NCBI GenBank assembly: GCA_902558815.1
Contig: CACEFF010000006.1
Location: forward strand, 1-64,000
DNA: 64,000 bases
Direction: 5' to 3'
Source of the DNA: an uncultured Pelagibacteraceae bacterium
GTDB lineage: Bacteria > Pseudomonadota > Alphaproteobacteria > Pelagibacterales > Pelagibacteraceae
In this document: in pieces, positions 1 through 10,649 of the stretch
How the letters are laid out: every line of letters begins with the position of its first letter
Numbering within the stretch: the first letter of the stretch is position 1
The notes under the pieces: model-generated
What the model was told of the DNA's origin: nothing
The model's input: only the letters and a program-made list of their open reading frames with translations
Databases searched by the model: none
Translations under genes and position numbers: made by a program

Positions 1-496
1 TTTGTACTTGTTCGTAAAAACTATTATTAAACCTATCATATCTATTTAAAGTCTTTCTTGATTTAAGACGTTTAATCATGTTTGATTTATTAACTATATT
101 TAGGAATGTAAAATCAATAGAAAAATTATTTAAAATATATTTATTTAAAATATTTATCAAATTCAAATTAAGTTTTAATCCATAGTGCTGATATGCAACA
201 GTTGAGTCAATAAATCTATCAATCAAAATAATCTTTTTTCTAAAATTCTTTTTTAGTAAATCCATATTTTCACTTCTAGCTGCTAAATATAATAAAAGAT
301 CAGTATTCTTATTAAATGTTGATTTGTTGTTTAATATCAATTTTCTAATTTTTTCAGCATTGAGATTTCCACCAGGTTCACGTATCTTGATATGTGAAAT
401 TTTTTTTTTGGTTAAATATCTAGAGACATTAGAAATGTGGTAGCTTTTTCCACTTCCCTCTATTCCTTCAAAAACAATTACGGGTTTTTTAGACAT
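1..496 (-). CDS. tmk: Thymidylate kinase (partial, runs off left edge)
   Basis: Reverse translation from ATG at 496: MSKKPVIVFEGIEGSGKSYHISNVSRYL...REPGG...DRFIDSTVAYQHYG; P-loop GxxGSGKS and DR(F/Y)xDS motifs; frame open to base 1. Confidence 0.9.
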   Translation of the reverse strand, partial: MSKKPVIVFEGIEGSGKSYHISNVSRYLTKKKISHIKIREPGGNLNAEKIRKLILNNKSTFNKNTDLLLYLAARSENMDLLKKNFRKKIILIDRFIDSTVAYQHYGLKLNLNLINILNKYILNNFSIDFTFLNIVNKSNMIKRLKSRKTLNRYDRFNNSFYEQVQ

Positions 497-1640
497 CGCC
501 CCAAATTAAATAATTTAGAGATTTCATTAATCTAGAAATAATGTTTACTTTTTTTACTTCTTTTATTGATAATAAATCATATTCACCTATTGGTTCGTCA
601 TCATATACAATCATCAATTTAGCTAAAGTTTGACCTTTTTTAATTGGCGCTTCTATTGGTCCTTCATAAACAACTTTTGCTTTAAGTTTCTTCTTTTGGC
701 CCTTTTTAATAATTTTGTAGATATTTTCTTCAGTGTAGACTTTAACATTGCTTGTTTTACCAAGCCAAACCTCTACACTGTCAAAAGGTTCATTTCTTTT
801 TGAAATTTCAACTAAGTCATAATTTGTGAGACCATAAGTTAAAAGTTTAGAACTTTCTTTTGATCTAGAACTTTTAGTTTCAAATCCACTTCCAACAGCG
901 ATTAATCTTCGACCTTTTCTCTCTATAGACGAAGCTAAAGAATATCTTTCAACAGCCAAATAACCTGTTTTAATTCCATCAGCTCCCATATTTTTGTATA
1001 AAAGAGGATTTCTATTGCCTTGAGTTATTGGATCTCCTCCAGTTCTATCCCAAGTAAATTCTTTTTCTTTAAACCATTTATAAAATTCTGGGTGTTCCTT
1101 AATTAAATAATTTGACATTATCATTATGTCTCTAACAGTTGAATAATTATCAGGATCATTAATTCCAGATGAATTTGCAAAATTAGTATTTTGCATTCCA
1201 ATTTCCTTTGCCTTAGAAGTCATCATTATAGAAAACTCCTCTTCGGTCCCTGCTATACCTTCAGCTAATGCAATACATGCGTCGTTACCAGAGGCAACAA
1301 TTATACCTTTTAACAAATTTTCAACTGATACCTCATCACCAACCATGACAAACATTGAGGAATATCCTGAAGTAGATAATCTCCATGCTTTTTCAGATAT
1401 AATGAATTTCTCGTCTAATGATAGATCACCAGATTTTATTAAATCAAAAGCAATTATACTTGTCATAATTTTTGTCATAGAGGCTGGGTAAATGGATCTA
1501 TCCGGCTCTTTTTCATATAAAATTTCACCAGACAAAAAGTCTTGAAGTATTGCAGTCCTTGCTTTGATTTCAATATTTGCTAAAGAAAATTGGTTAAATA
1601 ATAAACTTATTAAATAAACTAATACAATTTTTTTAAACAT
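489..1640 (-). CDS. dacA: D-alanyl-D-alanine carboxypeptidase (PBP5/6 family)
   Basis: Signal peptide; SxxK (SMTK), SGN and KTG (IKTGYL) motifs. Confidence 0.92.
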   Translation of the reverse strand: MFKKIVLVYLISLLFNQFSLANIEIKARTAILQDFLSGEILYEKEPDRSIYPASMTKIMTSIIAFDLIKSGDLSLDEKFIISEKAWRLSTSGYSSMFVMVGDEVSVENLLKGIIVASGNDACIALAEGIAGTEEEFSIMMTSKAKEIGMQNTNFANSSGINDPDNYSTVRDIMIMSNYLIKEHPEFYKWFKEKEFTWDRTGGDPITQGNRNPLLYKNMGADGIKTGYLAVERYSLASSIERKGRRLIAVGSGFETKSSRSKESSKLLTYGLTNYDLVEISKRNEPFDSVEVWLGKTSNVKVYTEENIYKIIKKGQKKKLKAKVVYEGPIEAPIKKGQTLAKLMIVYDDEPIGEYDLLSIKEVKKVNIISRLMKSLNYLIWGDV

Positions 1641-2385
1641 TATTTATTATCTCCAAATTTTCAAATTCTAAAGTGCTCATTTTTTCAAATGATTTCTTTA
1701 AGCTTTTTATATCATTAAAAGGACCTATTAATACCCTATATTTTGTTTTTGATAGTTTAATCATTTTTACTTTTTTAATTGATGCTTCATTAGAAATTCT
1801 ATCGATCATAAGTTCGGCTGTGTCTTTGTAATAAAAATCAGCAACTTTTATTGAGTAAGAAAATTTTTTATTTGTTTTAGATTTTACTTGAGTTTCAATT
1901 GTGTTTAGATCATTTATTTGTATTCCATCAACAGGTGCTTTTTCAGCTACACTTCTTTCCTCTTCAAACATTTTAGCTTTTTTTGCTATAAAGGTTGAGT
2001 TTTTTGAAACTAAAATAATTTCGACAAAAGGTTCAGTAAAATTTAGCTCCAATTCTTCAGCTATTCTCAAACTTAAAACTGAGTTATAAAAATTTGAAAA
2101 TTTTTCTTTATTAGATTTAACTTCAGCAATTAAATATTTGCCGTTATTAGGATTAGTGATTTTAACAATAGATCTTTTTTTTAACGATTTGTGATAAATA
2201 TTTAAGGATCTAGTATCTAATTTTTTTATATTGTCTAATTTATTTTTATAAATTAATGCAAATCCCGAATTACTGTATTTTTCATCTAAATTGGTTTTTA
2301 TTTTTTTTGAATTATTAGTAATAGATTGGTCACAACTAAATAAAAGAAAAGAAAATATAAAAATAAAAGTTAATTTATAATTCAT
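1633..2385 (-). CDS. RlpA-like septal lipoprotein with C-terminal SPOR-like domain
   Basis: Lipobox-like FLLFSC; C-terminal SPOR-like YSIKVADFYYKDTAELMIDRI...YRVLIGPF; position between mltB and dacA. Confidence 0.75.
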   Translation of the reverse strand: MNYKLTFIFIFSFLLFSCDQSITNNSKKIKTNLDEKYSNSGFALIYKNKLDNIKKLDTRSLNIYHKSLKKRSIVKITNPNNGKYLIAEVKSNKEKFSNFYNSVLSLRIAEELELNFTEPFVEIILVSKNSTFIAKKAKMFEEERSVAEKAPVDGIQINDLNTIETQVKSKTNKKFSYSIKVADFYYKDTAELMIDRISNEASIKKVKMIKLSKTKYRVLIGPFNDIKSLKKSFEKMSTLEFENLEIINNV

Positions 2386-3376
2386 TTTTAATTTTTTCCT
2401 TTAATGTACAGACAGCTAAAGCAAATCTTAAAGATCTGTTCCATTTTAATATTATTTCATAATTATCAAAAACTATATATGCAGGGTTTAATGTTTGTGC
2501 ATCAGGTATAATATCTTTATCAGGAGTAATTATTGCAATTTTAGATTTTTCATTTATAAAATCAAGATTTTGATGATTTAAAATATATCTTTTAAAATAC
2601 TTTAATTTTTTCTTATTTATCAATTTTTTTGCTGAAACATTTAAATATTTTTTTGGAATTTCATCTTTAAGATCAATTTTATAAAAACAATGAGAATCCT
2701 TTTTCCATCCCATATTATTTAGATAATTACCAGCCGAAGCATAAGCATCATTTGAATTTTTAAGATCTATATAATTGTCATTATTATAATCAATAGCATG
2801 ATTTTTAATTGTTGATGGCATAAATTGAAAAAAACCAAAAGCTCCTGCCCATGATCCAAAAAGAGTTTTATAATCAATTTTATTTGTGTCTATTAATTTT
2901 AATAAAATTAAAAGTTCTTCAGTAAAAAAATCAGAACGTCTTTTGTCAAAACTTAAAGTTGATAGTGAGGACAATATATCCATTTTGCCAACATAATTAC
3001 CATAATTAGTCTCAATCCCCATTAAGGACAAAAGTAATTCTTTTTCAATTTTATATTTTTTCTCTATTTCATTTATTAAATCTGAATTTTCTTTATAAAA
3101 ATCAATTCCACTTTTAATTTTCTTAATTGAAGTTCTCTTTGAAACATAGGTTTTTGTATCTTCGTAAAATTCAGGTTGATATCTGTCATAACCAATTACC
3201 TTAGGTAGAAATTTGACATCTTTCATTACAATGTCAAAAGTACTTTCAGAAATTTCATTAGATAAAGCTAAATTTTTAAAATTTTTTTTCCATTCTAAAA
3301 ATTTTAACTGATCATCGGCAACTACCTTAGAGAAAAAAATAAATAAAATTAAAGAAAAAATACTAATTTGTTTCAT
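2375..3376 (-). CDS. mltB: Lytic murein transglycosylase (MltB family)
   Basis: LLSLMGIETNYGNYVG, GSWAGAFGFFQFMPSTI motifs. Confidence 0.92.
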   Translation of the reverse strand: MKQISIFSLILFIFFSKVVADDQLKFLEWKKNFKNLALSNEISESTFDIVMKDVKFLPKVIGYDRYQPEFYEDTKTYVSKRTSIKKIKSGIDFYKENSDLINEIEKKYKIEKELLLSLMGIETNYGNYVGKMDILSSLSTLSFDKRRSDFFTEELLILLKLIDTNKIDYKTLFGSWAGAFGFFQFMPSTIKNHAIDYNNDNYIDLKNSNDAYASAGNYLNNMGWKKDSHCFYKIDLKDEIPKKYLNVSAKKLINKKKLKYFKRYILNHQNLDFINEKSKIAIITPDKDIIPDAQTLNPAYIVFDNYEIILKWNRSLRFALAVCTLKEKIKNEL

Positions 3377-4241
3377 AAAGATCTTTAAGATATATGATTA
3401 CAGCAATCCAAATCATAATAAAACTTAGAAATTTTATTAAAGAAAAGTCCTCATTATAATAAAAATAACCCAATATAAACTGTAAAGTTGGTGTTATATA
3501 AAAAATCATACCTGTTGGTCCTAAACCAATCAGCTCTACACCTCTAACATATAAAAATAAGGGAATCACTGTCATTGGTCCTGCTAGGATTAAAAAAAGG
3601 CTAAACCCTGGATTTGAAAGATTAAAATCATTTGAGCCATTTTTCACAACTAAATAAAATGCTACAAATGCAAAAGGTAAAATATAAAGACTTTCAATAA
3701 GTAATCCTACGTCTGTATCAATATTAATTTTTTTTCTGATAAGATTATAAAAAGCCCAACTAAATGCTACTAATAAACCAACCCAAGGTAAACTTTTAAG
3801 GTTAAAAAAAACTAATATCAAAATTGAAATAGTAACTAATAAAATAGAGAAAATTCTTTTTTTATTTAATTTTTCTTTAAAAAAAATATACCCAAGCAAA
3901 ACACTTATGATTGGCATTATAAAGTAACCAAAACTTGCATCAATTATTTTTTCTGTAGCTACTGCATAAATCCATACTGCCCAATTTATAAAGATTAAGA
4001 AACCAGAAATAAATAAGCTGATCAGGTTTTTTTTACTCGAGATAATTTTTAAAAAAATATTCCATTTTGAAAGAAAAGTAGTTGTTAATATTAGCATAAC
4101 AGCTGTCCACAAGCATCTATGAACAACTAATTCTATGTGGCCAATAAAAGACACATATTCAAAATATAACACACCTATAAAGCCCCACCAAAAAGAGCCT
4201 AATGAAGTTAATAATAATCCTTTGTTAAATTCTTTTTTCAT
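3363..4241 (-). CDS. rarD: EamA family transporter, RarD type
   Basis: Multi-TM; GSFWWGFIGVLYFEYV..., ERRxxW-like RCLWTAV, GPMTVIPLFLYVRGVELIGLGPTGMIFYITPTLQFILG. Confidence 0.88.
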   Translation of the reverse strand: MKKEFNKGLLLTSLGSFWWGFIGVLYFEYVSFIGHIELVVHRCLWTAVMLILTTTFLSKWNIFLKIISSKKNLISLFISGFLIFINWAVWIYAVATEKIIDASFGYFIMPIISVLLGYIFFKEKLNKKRIFSILLVTISILILVFFNLKSLPWVGLLVAFSWAFYNLIRKKINIDTDVGLLIESLYILPFAFVAFYLVVKNGSNDFNLSNPGFSLFLILAGPMTVIPLFLYVRGVELIGLGPTGMIFYITPTLQFILGYFYYNEDFSLIKFLSFIMIWIAVIIYLKDLYETN

Positions 4242-4329
4242 AGTTAGCTATACTTATTGAATAATAATTAATTTAAATAGACTATTTTATAGTTGAATTA
4301 AATATTTTTAATTATAAAAGCTTTTAAAT

Positions 4330-4419
4330 GGAGAGATGGCTGAGCGGTTGAAAGCACCGGTCTTGAAAACCGGCAAAGGGGCAACTCTTTCCTGGGTTCG
4401 AATCCCAGTCTCTCCGCCA
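4330..4419 (+). tRNA. tRNA-Ser (TGA anticodon)
   Basis: Acceptor GGAGAGA/TCTCTCC, long variable arm, anticodon loop CTTGAAA, TTCGAAT T-loop, encoded CCA. Confidence 0.95.
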
Positions 4420-4422
4420 TAT

Positions 4423-4689
4423 TTATGATTTCTTATATTTAAATTTTTTAAATAACAAGTTAACATTATTATTCTCAAAATTTACCTCAGTAGTTTGCCC
4501 TCTGTAAAAATTATACAGACTATTATCATCAAAGTTTAATAATTTTTCTAAATCAATTAAATCTTCAGGACTTAATTTATCAATATACTTTCTAGTGAAA
4601 TTGCCTAAAAGTTTATCCATTTCTTTAGTGCCTCGATAGTTAGATCGGTAAATAATTCTTTTTTTTAATTGTTCTATATCGAAATCCAT
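4423..4689 (-). CDS. sdhE: Succinate dehydrogenase assembly factor (SdhE/Sdh5 family)
   Basis: 88 aa with RRxIYRSNYRGTKEMDKLLGNF, the YRGxxE motif of the family. Confidence 0.88.
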   Translation of the reverse strand: MDFDIEQLKKRIIYRSNYRGTKEMDKLLGNFTRKYIDKLSPEDLIDLEKLLNFDDNSLYNFYRGQTTEVNFENNNVNLLFKKFKYKKS

Positions 4690-4711
4690 TATTAGAATAT
4701 ATTATTTGTTT

Positions 4712-6763
4712 ATGTATAATAAAAGTAATTATAAAAATTTACTATTAGAATTGTCCCATCTAAAAGGTGTTGGTAAAAAAACAGTCAATTTATTAAAAAA
4801 AAAAAAAATTTATAACATTTTTGATTTATTGTGGAAATTACCCAAATCATATACTGATAGAAGTTTCTCAACAAAAATAAAAGATTTAAGGATTGGAGTA
4901 GAACAAACAGTCAATATAGTTCCAAAAAAATATAATTTTCCAAGAATAAGAAATTTACCTAATAGAGTTTTATGTACAGACGAAACAGGAGAAATAGATT
5001 GTGTTTTTTTTAATAGCTACGAAGGATATATAAAAAAAATTTTACCTTTAGGTAAAGAGATTACAATCAGTGGCAAGATAGGAATATTCAGAAATAAATA
5101 TCAAATAACTAATCCAAAATATCTTTCAGAAGATGCATCTATAATTAAACAGAAACATAATAAATATTCTCTAACAGAAGGGATATCAGAAAAGTTATAT
5201 AATAAAATCATTAACCAAATAATTGATAAATTACCTATTTTAGAAGAATGGCATTCTAAAAATATTATTGAAAAGTTTGACAATATAAGTTGGAACGACT
5301 CAATTAAAGAATTACATAAATCAGAAAATATAGGAAAATATAGAAAAAATTTCTATCAGAGATTAGCTTTTGATGAAATTTTTTCAACTTTTTTAGTTAA
5401 TTCAGAAATAAGAAAGAAAATAAAGAAAATTAAAAAAGAGAAAAAGGTTATTAATTTAAGACAACAAGATAAGATTATTGGTGACCTTAATTTTGAACTT
5501 ACTGATGATCAAAACAAATCATTAAATGAAATTAACAATGACCTGAAATCATCAACAAAAATGTTTAGACTTTTACAGGGTGATGTGGGCAGTGGAAAAA
5601 CTATAGTTTCTCTTTTATCAGCTATAAATACTATTAACTCAGGATTTCAGGTTGCTATGATGGCACCTACAGAAATTTTAGCAAAACAACATTATAAACT
5701 AGCAAAAAATATATTCCCATCAGAAATAAAAATAGAACTTATTTCTGGAAAATCTGAATATAAGAAAAAAAAAGATATCATTAATAGATTATCTTTAAAA
5801 GAAATTGATATCTTATTCGGTACTCACGCCCTATTTCAAAAAAATATTATTTTCAATAAACTTGGATTAATTATAATTGATGAACAACATAAATTTGGAG
5901 TTAATCAAAGAAAAAAATTATCTGACAAAGGTGGTGATAATTGTGACATTTTATTAATGACAGCTACACCAATCCCTAGAACACTAACTATGACAATTTA
6001 TGGAGATATGGATCTTTCTATAATTCGAGAAAAACCAAAAAATAGAAAAGCTGTGAAAACATATAGTAAACTCGAAAGTAAAGTCGATGATGTAATAAAG
6101 TTTGTAAAAAAGGAAATTGAGTTAAATAATCAGGTATTTTGGGTATGTCCTTTAATTGAAAAGTCTAAAAAAATTGATCATGCATCAGCTGTTAAAAAAT
6201 TTGATTTTCTAAAAAAAATTTTTCCAAATAAAGTCTCTTTATTACATGGTAAAACAGATGTTGATGAAAAAGAAAAAATACTAAATAAGTTTTTACAAAA
6301 CGAAATCAAAATTCTTGTATCAACGACAATTATTGAAGTTGGAATCGATTTTCCAAATGCTAATATCATAATTATTGAAAATGCTAACAAATTTGGTTTA
6401 TCCCAACTTCATCAATTACGAGGAAGGGTCGGCAGAGGTAATAAAGATTCTTCCTGTATTCTTCTATTTAAATCTAATTTAAGTGAAAACGCTAAAAAAA
6501 GAATTAATATTCTTAAAAATTCTGATGATGGTTTTATAATTTCAGAGGAAGATATGAAGATAAGAGGTTTTGGAGATATTCTTGGTTTTAAACAAAGTGG
6601 TATTAAAAATTTTAAATTAGCAGACCCTATTCATAATGAAGATCTTTTTATATTGGCTGAAAAAGAAATAAAAAGATTAGAAAAATCAAATAAAGATCTG
6701 AGTAAATTTAAACCTTTAATAAAATTATACGACAGAGCAGATATTATTAATGATATAGCTTAA
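4712..6763 (+). CDS. recG: ATP-dependent DNA helicase RecG
   Basis: LLQGDVGSGKT Walker A, DEQHKFGVNQR, TATPIPRTLTMTIYGDMDLS, HQLRGRVGRG motifs; ATG at 4712 preferred over track TTG at 4706. Confidence 0.96.
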   Translation: MYNKSNYKNLLLELSHLKGVGKKTVNLLKKKKIYNIFDLLWKLPKSYTDRSFSTKIKDLRIGVEQTVNIVPKKYNFPRIRNLPNRVLCTDETGEIDCVFFNSYEGYIKKILPLGKEITISGKIGIFRNKYQITNPKYLSEDASIIKQKHNKYSLTEGISEKLYNKIINQIIDKLPILEEWHSKNIIEKFDNISWNDSIKELHKSENIGKYRKNFYQRLAFDEIFSTFLVNSEIRKKIKKIKKEKKVINLRQQDKIIGDLNFELTDDQNKSLNEINNDLKSSTKMFRLLQGDVGSGKTIVSLLSAINTINSGFQVAMMAPTEILAKQHYKLAKNIFPSEIKIELISGKSEYKKKKDIINRLSLKEIDILFGTHALFQKNIIFNKLGLIIIDEQHKFGVNQRKKLSDKGGDNCDILLMTATPIPRTLTMTIYGDMDLSIIREKPKNRKAVKTYSKLESKVDDVIKFVKKEIELNNQVFWVCPLIEKSKKIDHASAVKKFDFLKKIFPNKVSLLHGKTDVDEKEKILNKFLQNEIKILVSTTIIEVGIDFPNANIIIIENANKFGLSQLHQLRGRVGRGNKDSSCILLFKSNLSENAKKRINILKNSDDGFIISEEDMKIRGFGDILGFKQSGIKNFKLADPIHNEDLFILAEKEIKRLEKSNKDLSKFKPLIKLYDRADIINDIA

Positions 6764-7377
6764 TTTTTGTTGGCAGCTGTACCAGCAGACACAATAAATC
6801 TAGAAGCCTCTTCAAAAGTCATATTTAGATAAATGACATCATCAATTGGAAACATTAATAGAAAACCGCTGGTTGGGTTTGGTGTTGTGGGGACAAAAAC
6901 GTTGATTAATTTTTTATTTGTTTTCTCTGACATTTCACCTTTATTTTCTTTAGTAGCAAAACCAACTGCCCATACATCTTTTCTGGGATATTCTACTAAA
7001 ACTACACTTTTTTTATCATTGTCCTTGTTTGAAAATGACTCAGTCATTTGTAGAATCGCAGAATAAATTGTCCTTAAAAAAGGAATTCTTTTAAATAAAT
7101 CATCAATTATTTTTAAAATTCTTTTACCTAAAAAAGATAATGACAAACCACCTACAATAGTAATAAATATTATTGAAATCAAAATTTCAATACCAGGAAT
7201 AGCATAAGGTAAGTAACTATTAGGATTGATATTTTCTGGAATTATTTTTGACGAAATACCTATAACGAATTTTGTCAAATATAACGTAAAACCTATTGGT
7301 ATTAAGACTACTACACCTGTAATAAAATAGTTTCTTAAAATAAGAGAGAATGATTTTTTCTTTTTTATTTTTGTCAT
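6760..7377 (-). CDS. DUF502 family membrane protein
   Basis: RNYFITGVVVLIPIGFTLYLTKFV, VFVPTTPNPTSGFLLMFP; position next to recG. Confidence 0.85.
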   Translation of the reverse strand: MTKIKKKKSFSLILRNYFITGVVVLIPIGFTLYLTKFVIGISSKIIPENINPNSYLPYAIPGIEILISIIFITIVGGLSLSFLGKRILKIIDDLFKRIPFLRTIYSAILQMTESFSNKDNDKKSVVLVEYPRKDVWAVGFATKENKGEMSEKTNKKLINVFVPTTPNPTSGFLLMFPIDDVIYLNMTFEEASRFIVSAGTAANKN

Positions 7378-7489
7378 AAAATTAATTAAAACTCGAGTAG
7401 ATTACAAAAAAAATCGCTATAATAAAAAGGAATATTAATATTTTATTATTTAGATTCATCTAATAATATAATATCAATGTTATTAGAAA

Positions 7490-8317
7490 ATGAATAGAAG
7501 AAAATTTTTATCCTATATTGGTTGTAGTTGCTGTGGGTTTGTACTTAATTCTTGTTCAACAGCTCCAATTACAGAAAGACGTCAACTTAAGATTATACCT
7601 GAGGCAAATTTAAACGCACAAGCTGCTCAAATATATGAAAAAATTAAAGAAAAAGAAAAATTAAGTGATGATACAAAAACATTAAATTTGATTAAGGATA
7701 TTGGAAAAAAAATGGAAAATTCTATTGGTGAATATTTTTATCAATCTAATTTAGATGACCCAACAAAATTTTTCGAATGGGAATATATTTTAATTGATAA
7801 TAAAAAAATAAAAAATGCTTGGTGTATGCCAGGAGGAAAAATTGCAGTTTATACGGGTATTTTAGATGTAACTAAAAATACTAATGGATTAGCAGCTGTA
7901 ATGGGACATGAAATAGCTCATGCTGTAGCAAAACATTCAGTTGAAAGAGCAAGTCGTGGTGCAATTCTTAATACTGGAACTCAATTAATTGATATTTTGA
8001 CTGGAGGTAAGTTATCTCAAGTTAATAGAGCGACAGGAATGAATACGGTTGGATTACTTTCTCAACTTGGAATAATGAACCCTTTTAACAGGAAACAAGA
8101 GAGCGAAGCTGATTATCTTGGTATGATTTTTTCATCTCTATCTGGCTTTGATATTAGAGAAACGGTTAAGATATGGGAGCGTATGAAAAAAGCGAATAAA
8201 GGTAAAGCTCCTCCAGAGTTTATGAGTACCCATCCATCTGCTGATAATAGAATTAAAAAGATTAATGAATGGACCAATAAAATTATTTTAGATTATCCAC
8301 CCATTAACATATCGTAG
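7490..8317 (+). CDS. M48 family metallopeptidase, exported
   Basis: HEIAHAVAKH (HExxH), ESEADYLGM downstream Glu motif; N-terminal lipobox-like VLNSC. Confidence 0.9.
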   Translation: MNRRKFLSYIGCSCCGFVLNSCSTAPITERRQLKIIPEANLNAQAAQIYEKIKEKEKLSDDTKTLNLIKDIGKKMENSIGEYFYQSNLDDPTKFFEWEYILIDNKKIKNAWCMPGGKIAVYTGILDVTKNTNGLAAVMGHEIAHAVAKHSVERASRGAILNTGTQLIDILTGGKLSQVNRATGMNTVGLLSQLGIMNPFNRKQESEADYLGMIFSSLSGFDIRETVKIWERMKKANKGKAPPEFMSTHPSADNRIKKINEWTNKIILDYPPINIS

Positions 8318-8324
8318 ATGTTAA

Positions 8325-8400
<76 letters not shown>

Positions 8401-8483
8401 ACATTCAACTGTCGAATGAGATTGTGTATACATAATTATTTAGATAATTCAAATAAGAATTTATGGGACAAATAGTTTCTTAT

Positions 8484-9596
8484 TTACAACTTTCCTATGT
8501 ATTTATCATGAAATTTATCAAAAGTACCATTAACAATAGAACTTCTTATTGCTGACATTAATTCTTGATAGAAGTTAATATTATGAAGTGATAAAAGCAT
8601 TGATCCCAGAATTTCATTAGTATTAAACAGATGATTTAAATAATTTTTTGAATATTTGTTAAGATTTAAGTTTTTGCAATTTTGATCTAAAGGAGTATCA
8701 TCGTTTTGATATTTGTTGTTTTTGATATTAACCCTACCATTCCAAGTAAAAGCTAAACCCGTTCTACCTGATCTAGTCGGTAAAACACAATCAAACATAT
8801 CTATACCTCTTTTAACAGCTCCTAATATATCTGAAGGAGTACCAACTCCCATTAAATAATGAGGTTTATCTTCAGGAAGATCATCTTTAATATAATCTAA
8901 AACTTCAAACATTTCAGATTGTGACTCACCAACAGCTAAACCTCCAATCGCATACCCATCAAATTTTATTTTTAGAAGTGAATTTAATGATTGAATTCTC
9001 AGATCTTTAAAAAGACCACCTTGAATTATGCCAAAAAGAGCTTTTTGTGGATTGTTTCCGAATGCTTTTTTAGAGCGTTCAGCCCAATATATCGATAATT
9101 CCATAGATTTTTTAATTAAATCGTAATCATTAGTTTTTTTAGGACATTCATCCATTATCATTACTATGTCAGAATTTAAGCCTAATTGAATTCTTATACT
9201 TTCTTCCGGACTAAGATAAAATTTCTTTCCATCAACATGAGAATTAAAAATTGCTCCTTTTTCTTTATCAATCTTATTTAATTTAGATAGTGACATAACT
9301 TGAAAACCACCTGAGTCTGTCAAAATAGGTAGATTACAATTCATAAATTTATGTAATCCTCCCATTCTTTGAATTCTTTCAACACCAGGTCGAATCATTA
9401 AATGGTAAGTATTACCTAAAACTATTTCTGAACCAGTTTTTTTTATATCATCAATGGTACAAGCTTTTACAGTAGCTTGTGTACCAACAGGCATAAAAGC
9501 TGGGGTCTGAATATTACCTCTGTGTGTTTGAATTAGTCCAGTTCTTGAAAATTTATCTTTTTTTAAAACTTTAAAGGCAAAATGTTTTAATGCCAT
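8484..9596 (-). CDS. tgt: Queuine tRNA-ribosyltransferase
   Basis: GNTYHLMIRPG, LTDSGGFQVMSL, MGVGTPSDILGAVKRGIDMFDCVLPTRSGRTG. Confidence 0.96.
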   Translation of the reverse strand: MALKHFAFKVLKKDKFSRTGLIQTHRGNIQTPAFMPVGTQATVKACTIDDIKKTGSEIVLGNTYHLMIRPGVERIQRMGGLHKFMNCNLPILTDSGGFQVMSLSKLNKIDKEKGAIFNSHVDGKKFYLSPEESIRIQLGLNSDIVMIMDECPKKTNDYDLIKKSMELSIYWAERSKKAFGNNPQKALFGIIQGGLFKDLRIQSLNSLLKIKFDGYAIGGLAVGESQSEMFEVLDYIKDDLPEDKPHYLMGVGTPSDILGAVKRGIDMFDCVLPTRSGRTGLAFTWNGRVNIKNNKYQNDDTPLDQNCKNLNLNKYSKNYLNHLFNTNEILGSMLLSLHNINFYQELMSAIRSSIVNGTFDKFHDKYIGKL

Positions 9597-9601
9597 TAAA
9601 T

Positions 9602-10162
9602 CTATTTTGATTTAAAGCTTATGATTTTATCTGGGTCTGAAACTGAACCATTATTACTTTCATCACCTCTTTTTATCATATCAACATATTCCATTCCTTC
9701 TAGGACTTTTCCAAAAACAGTGTATTGCCTATCTAAAAAAGGTGCAGGTTTAAAACATATAAAAAATTGACTATTTGCACTATTTGGATCAGAGGATCTA
9801 GCCATTGATAATGTTCCTCTATCGTGTGGTAAGCTACTAAATTCCTGATTTAAATCTGGTAAGTCTGAACCTCCCATGCCTGCTCTGCCAAGATCAAATT
9901 CATTTGACTCTGAGTTCCCAAATTTTACATCACCTGTTTGTGCCATGAATCCATCAATTACTCTGTGAAAAACTACATTGTCATATTTTCCCGAATTTGC
10001 TAGATCTTTTATTCTTTTTACATGATTTGGTGCAACATCATTAAACAATTCAATTTTAACGTCGCCATCTTTTAATTTTAAAATCATAATATTCTCCTCT
10101 GCTGTTATCTGGTTTGTTAATAAATAAAATAAAATTACTAAATGTATAAAAAATTTATTCAT
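9602..10162 (-). CDS. Peptidyl-prolyl cis-trans isomerase, cyclophilin type, exported
   Basis: FHRVIDGFMAQTGDV, NSANSQFFICFKPAPFLDRQYTVFGKV; signal peptide. Confidence 0.93.
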   Translation of the reverse strand: MNKFFIHLVILFYLLTNQITAEENIMILKLKDGDVKIELFNDVAPNHVKRIKDLANSGKYDNVVFHRVIDGFMAQTGDVKFGNSESNEFDLGRAGMGGSDLPDLNQEFSSLPHDRGTLSMARSSDPNSANSQFFICFKPAPFLDRQYTVFGKVLEGMEYVDMIKRGDESNNGSVSDPDKIISFKSK

Positions 10163-10649
10163 ATTTTTTTTTTAAAGACTTAATTGTACTTTTTGTTGTA
10201 AATTTTTTTATATCACCCTTTAATTTAACAATTTCTTTAACAAATTTAGATGAAATAATTTGATTTTCAACATCTGACATTAAAAATAACGTTTCAATAT
10301 TATTATTTAATTTTCTATTCATCCCAGCTAATTGAAACTCGTACTCAAAGTCTGAAACAGCTCTTAAACCTCTCAATATAATATTAGATTTATATTTTTT
10401 ACATAAATCAGTTGTAAGGGAGGTAAATGAAATTATCTTAATTTTTTTCTTATTCAAATTAAGGTCAGAGAATAAAGCTTTATTTACTAACTTAATCCTT
10501 TCATCAGAACTAAAAAGATAATCTTTATTTTCAACATCAGAAACTGCGACCACTAATCTATCAAAAAGTTTAAGACCTTTCTTAATTACATCAATATGTC
10601 CAAACGTAATAGGATCAAATGTGCCTGGGTAGATAGCTATTTTATTCAT
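10155..10649 (-). CDS. coaD: Phosphopantetheine adenylyltransferase
   Basis: YPGTFDPITFGHIDVIKK, LRGLRAVSDFEYEFQLAGMNRKL, ISSKFVKEI. Confidence 0.95.
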   Translation of the reverse strand: MNKIAIYPGTFDPITFGHIDVIKKGLKLFDRLVVAVSDVENKDYLFSSDERIKLVNKALFSDLNLNKKKIKIISFTSLTTDLCKKYKSNIILRGLRAVSDFEYEFQLAGMNRKLNNNIETLFLMSDVENQIISSKFVKEIVKLKGDIKKFTTKSTIKSLKKKYE

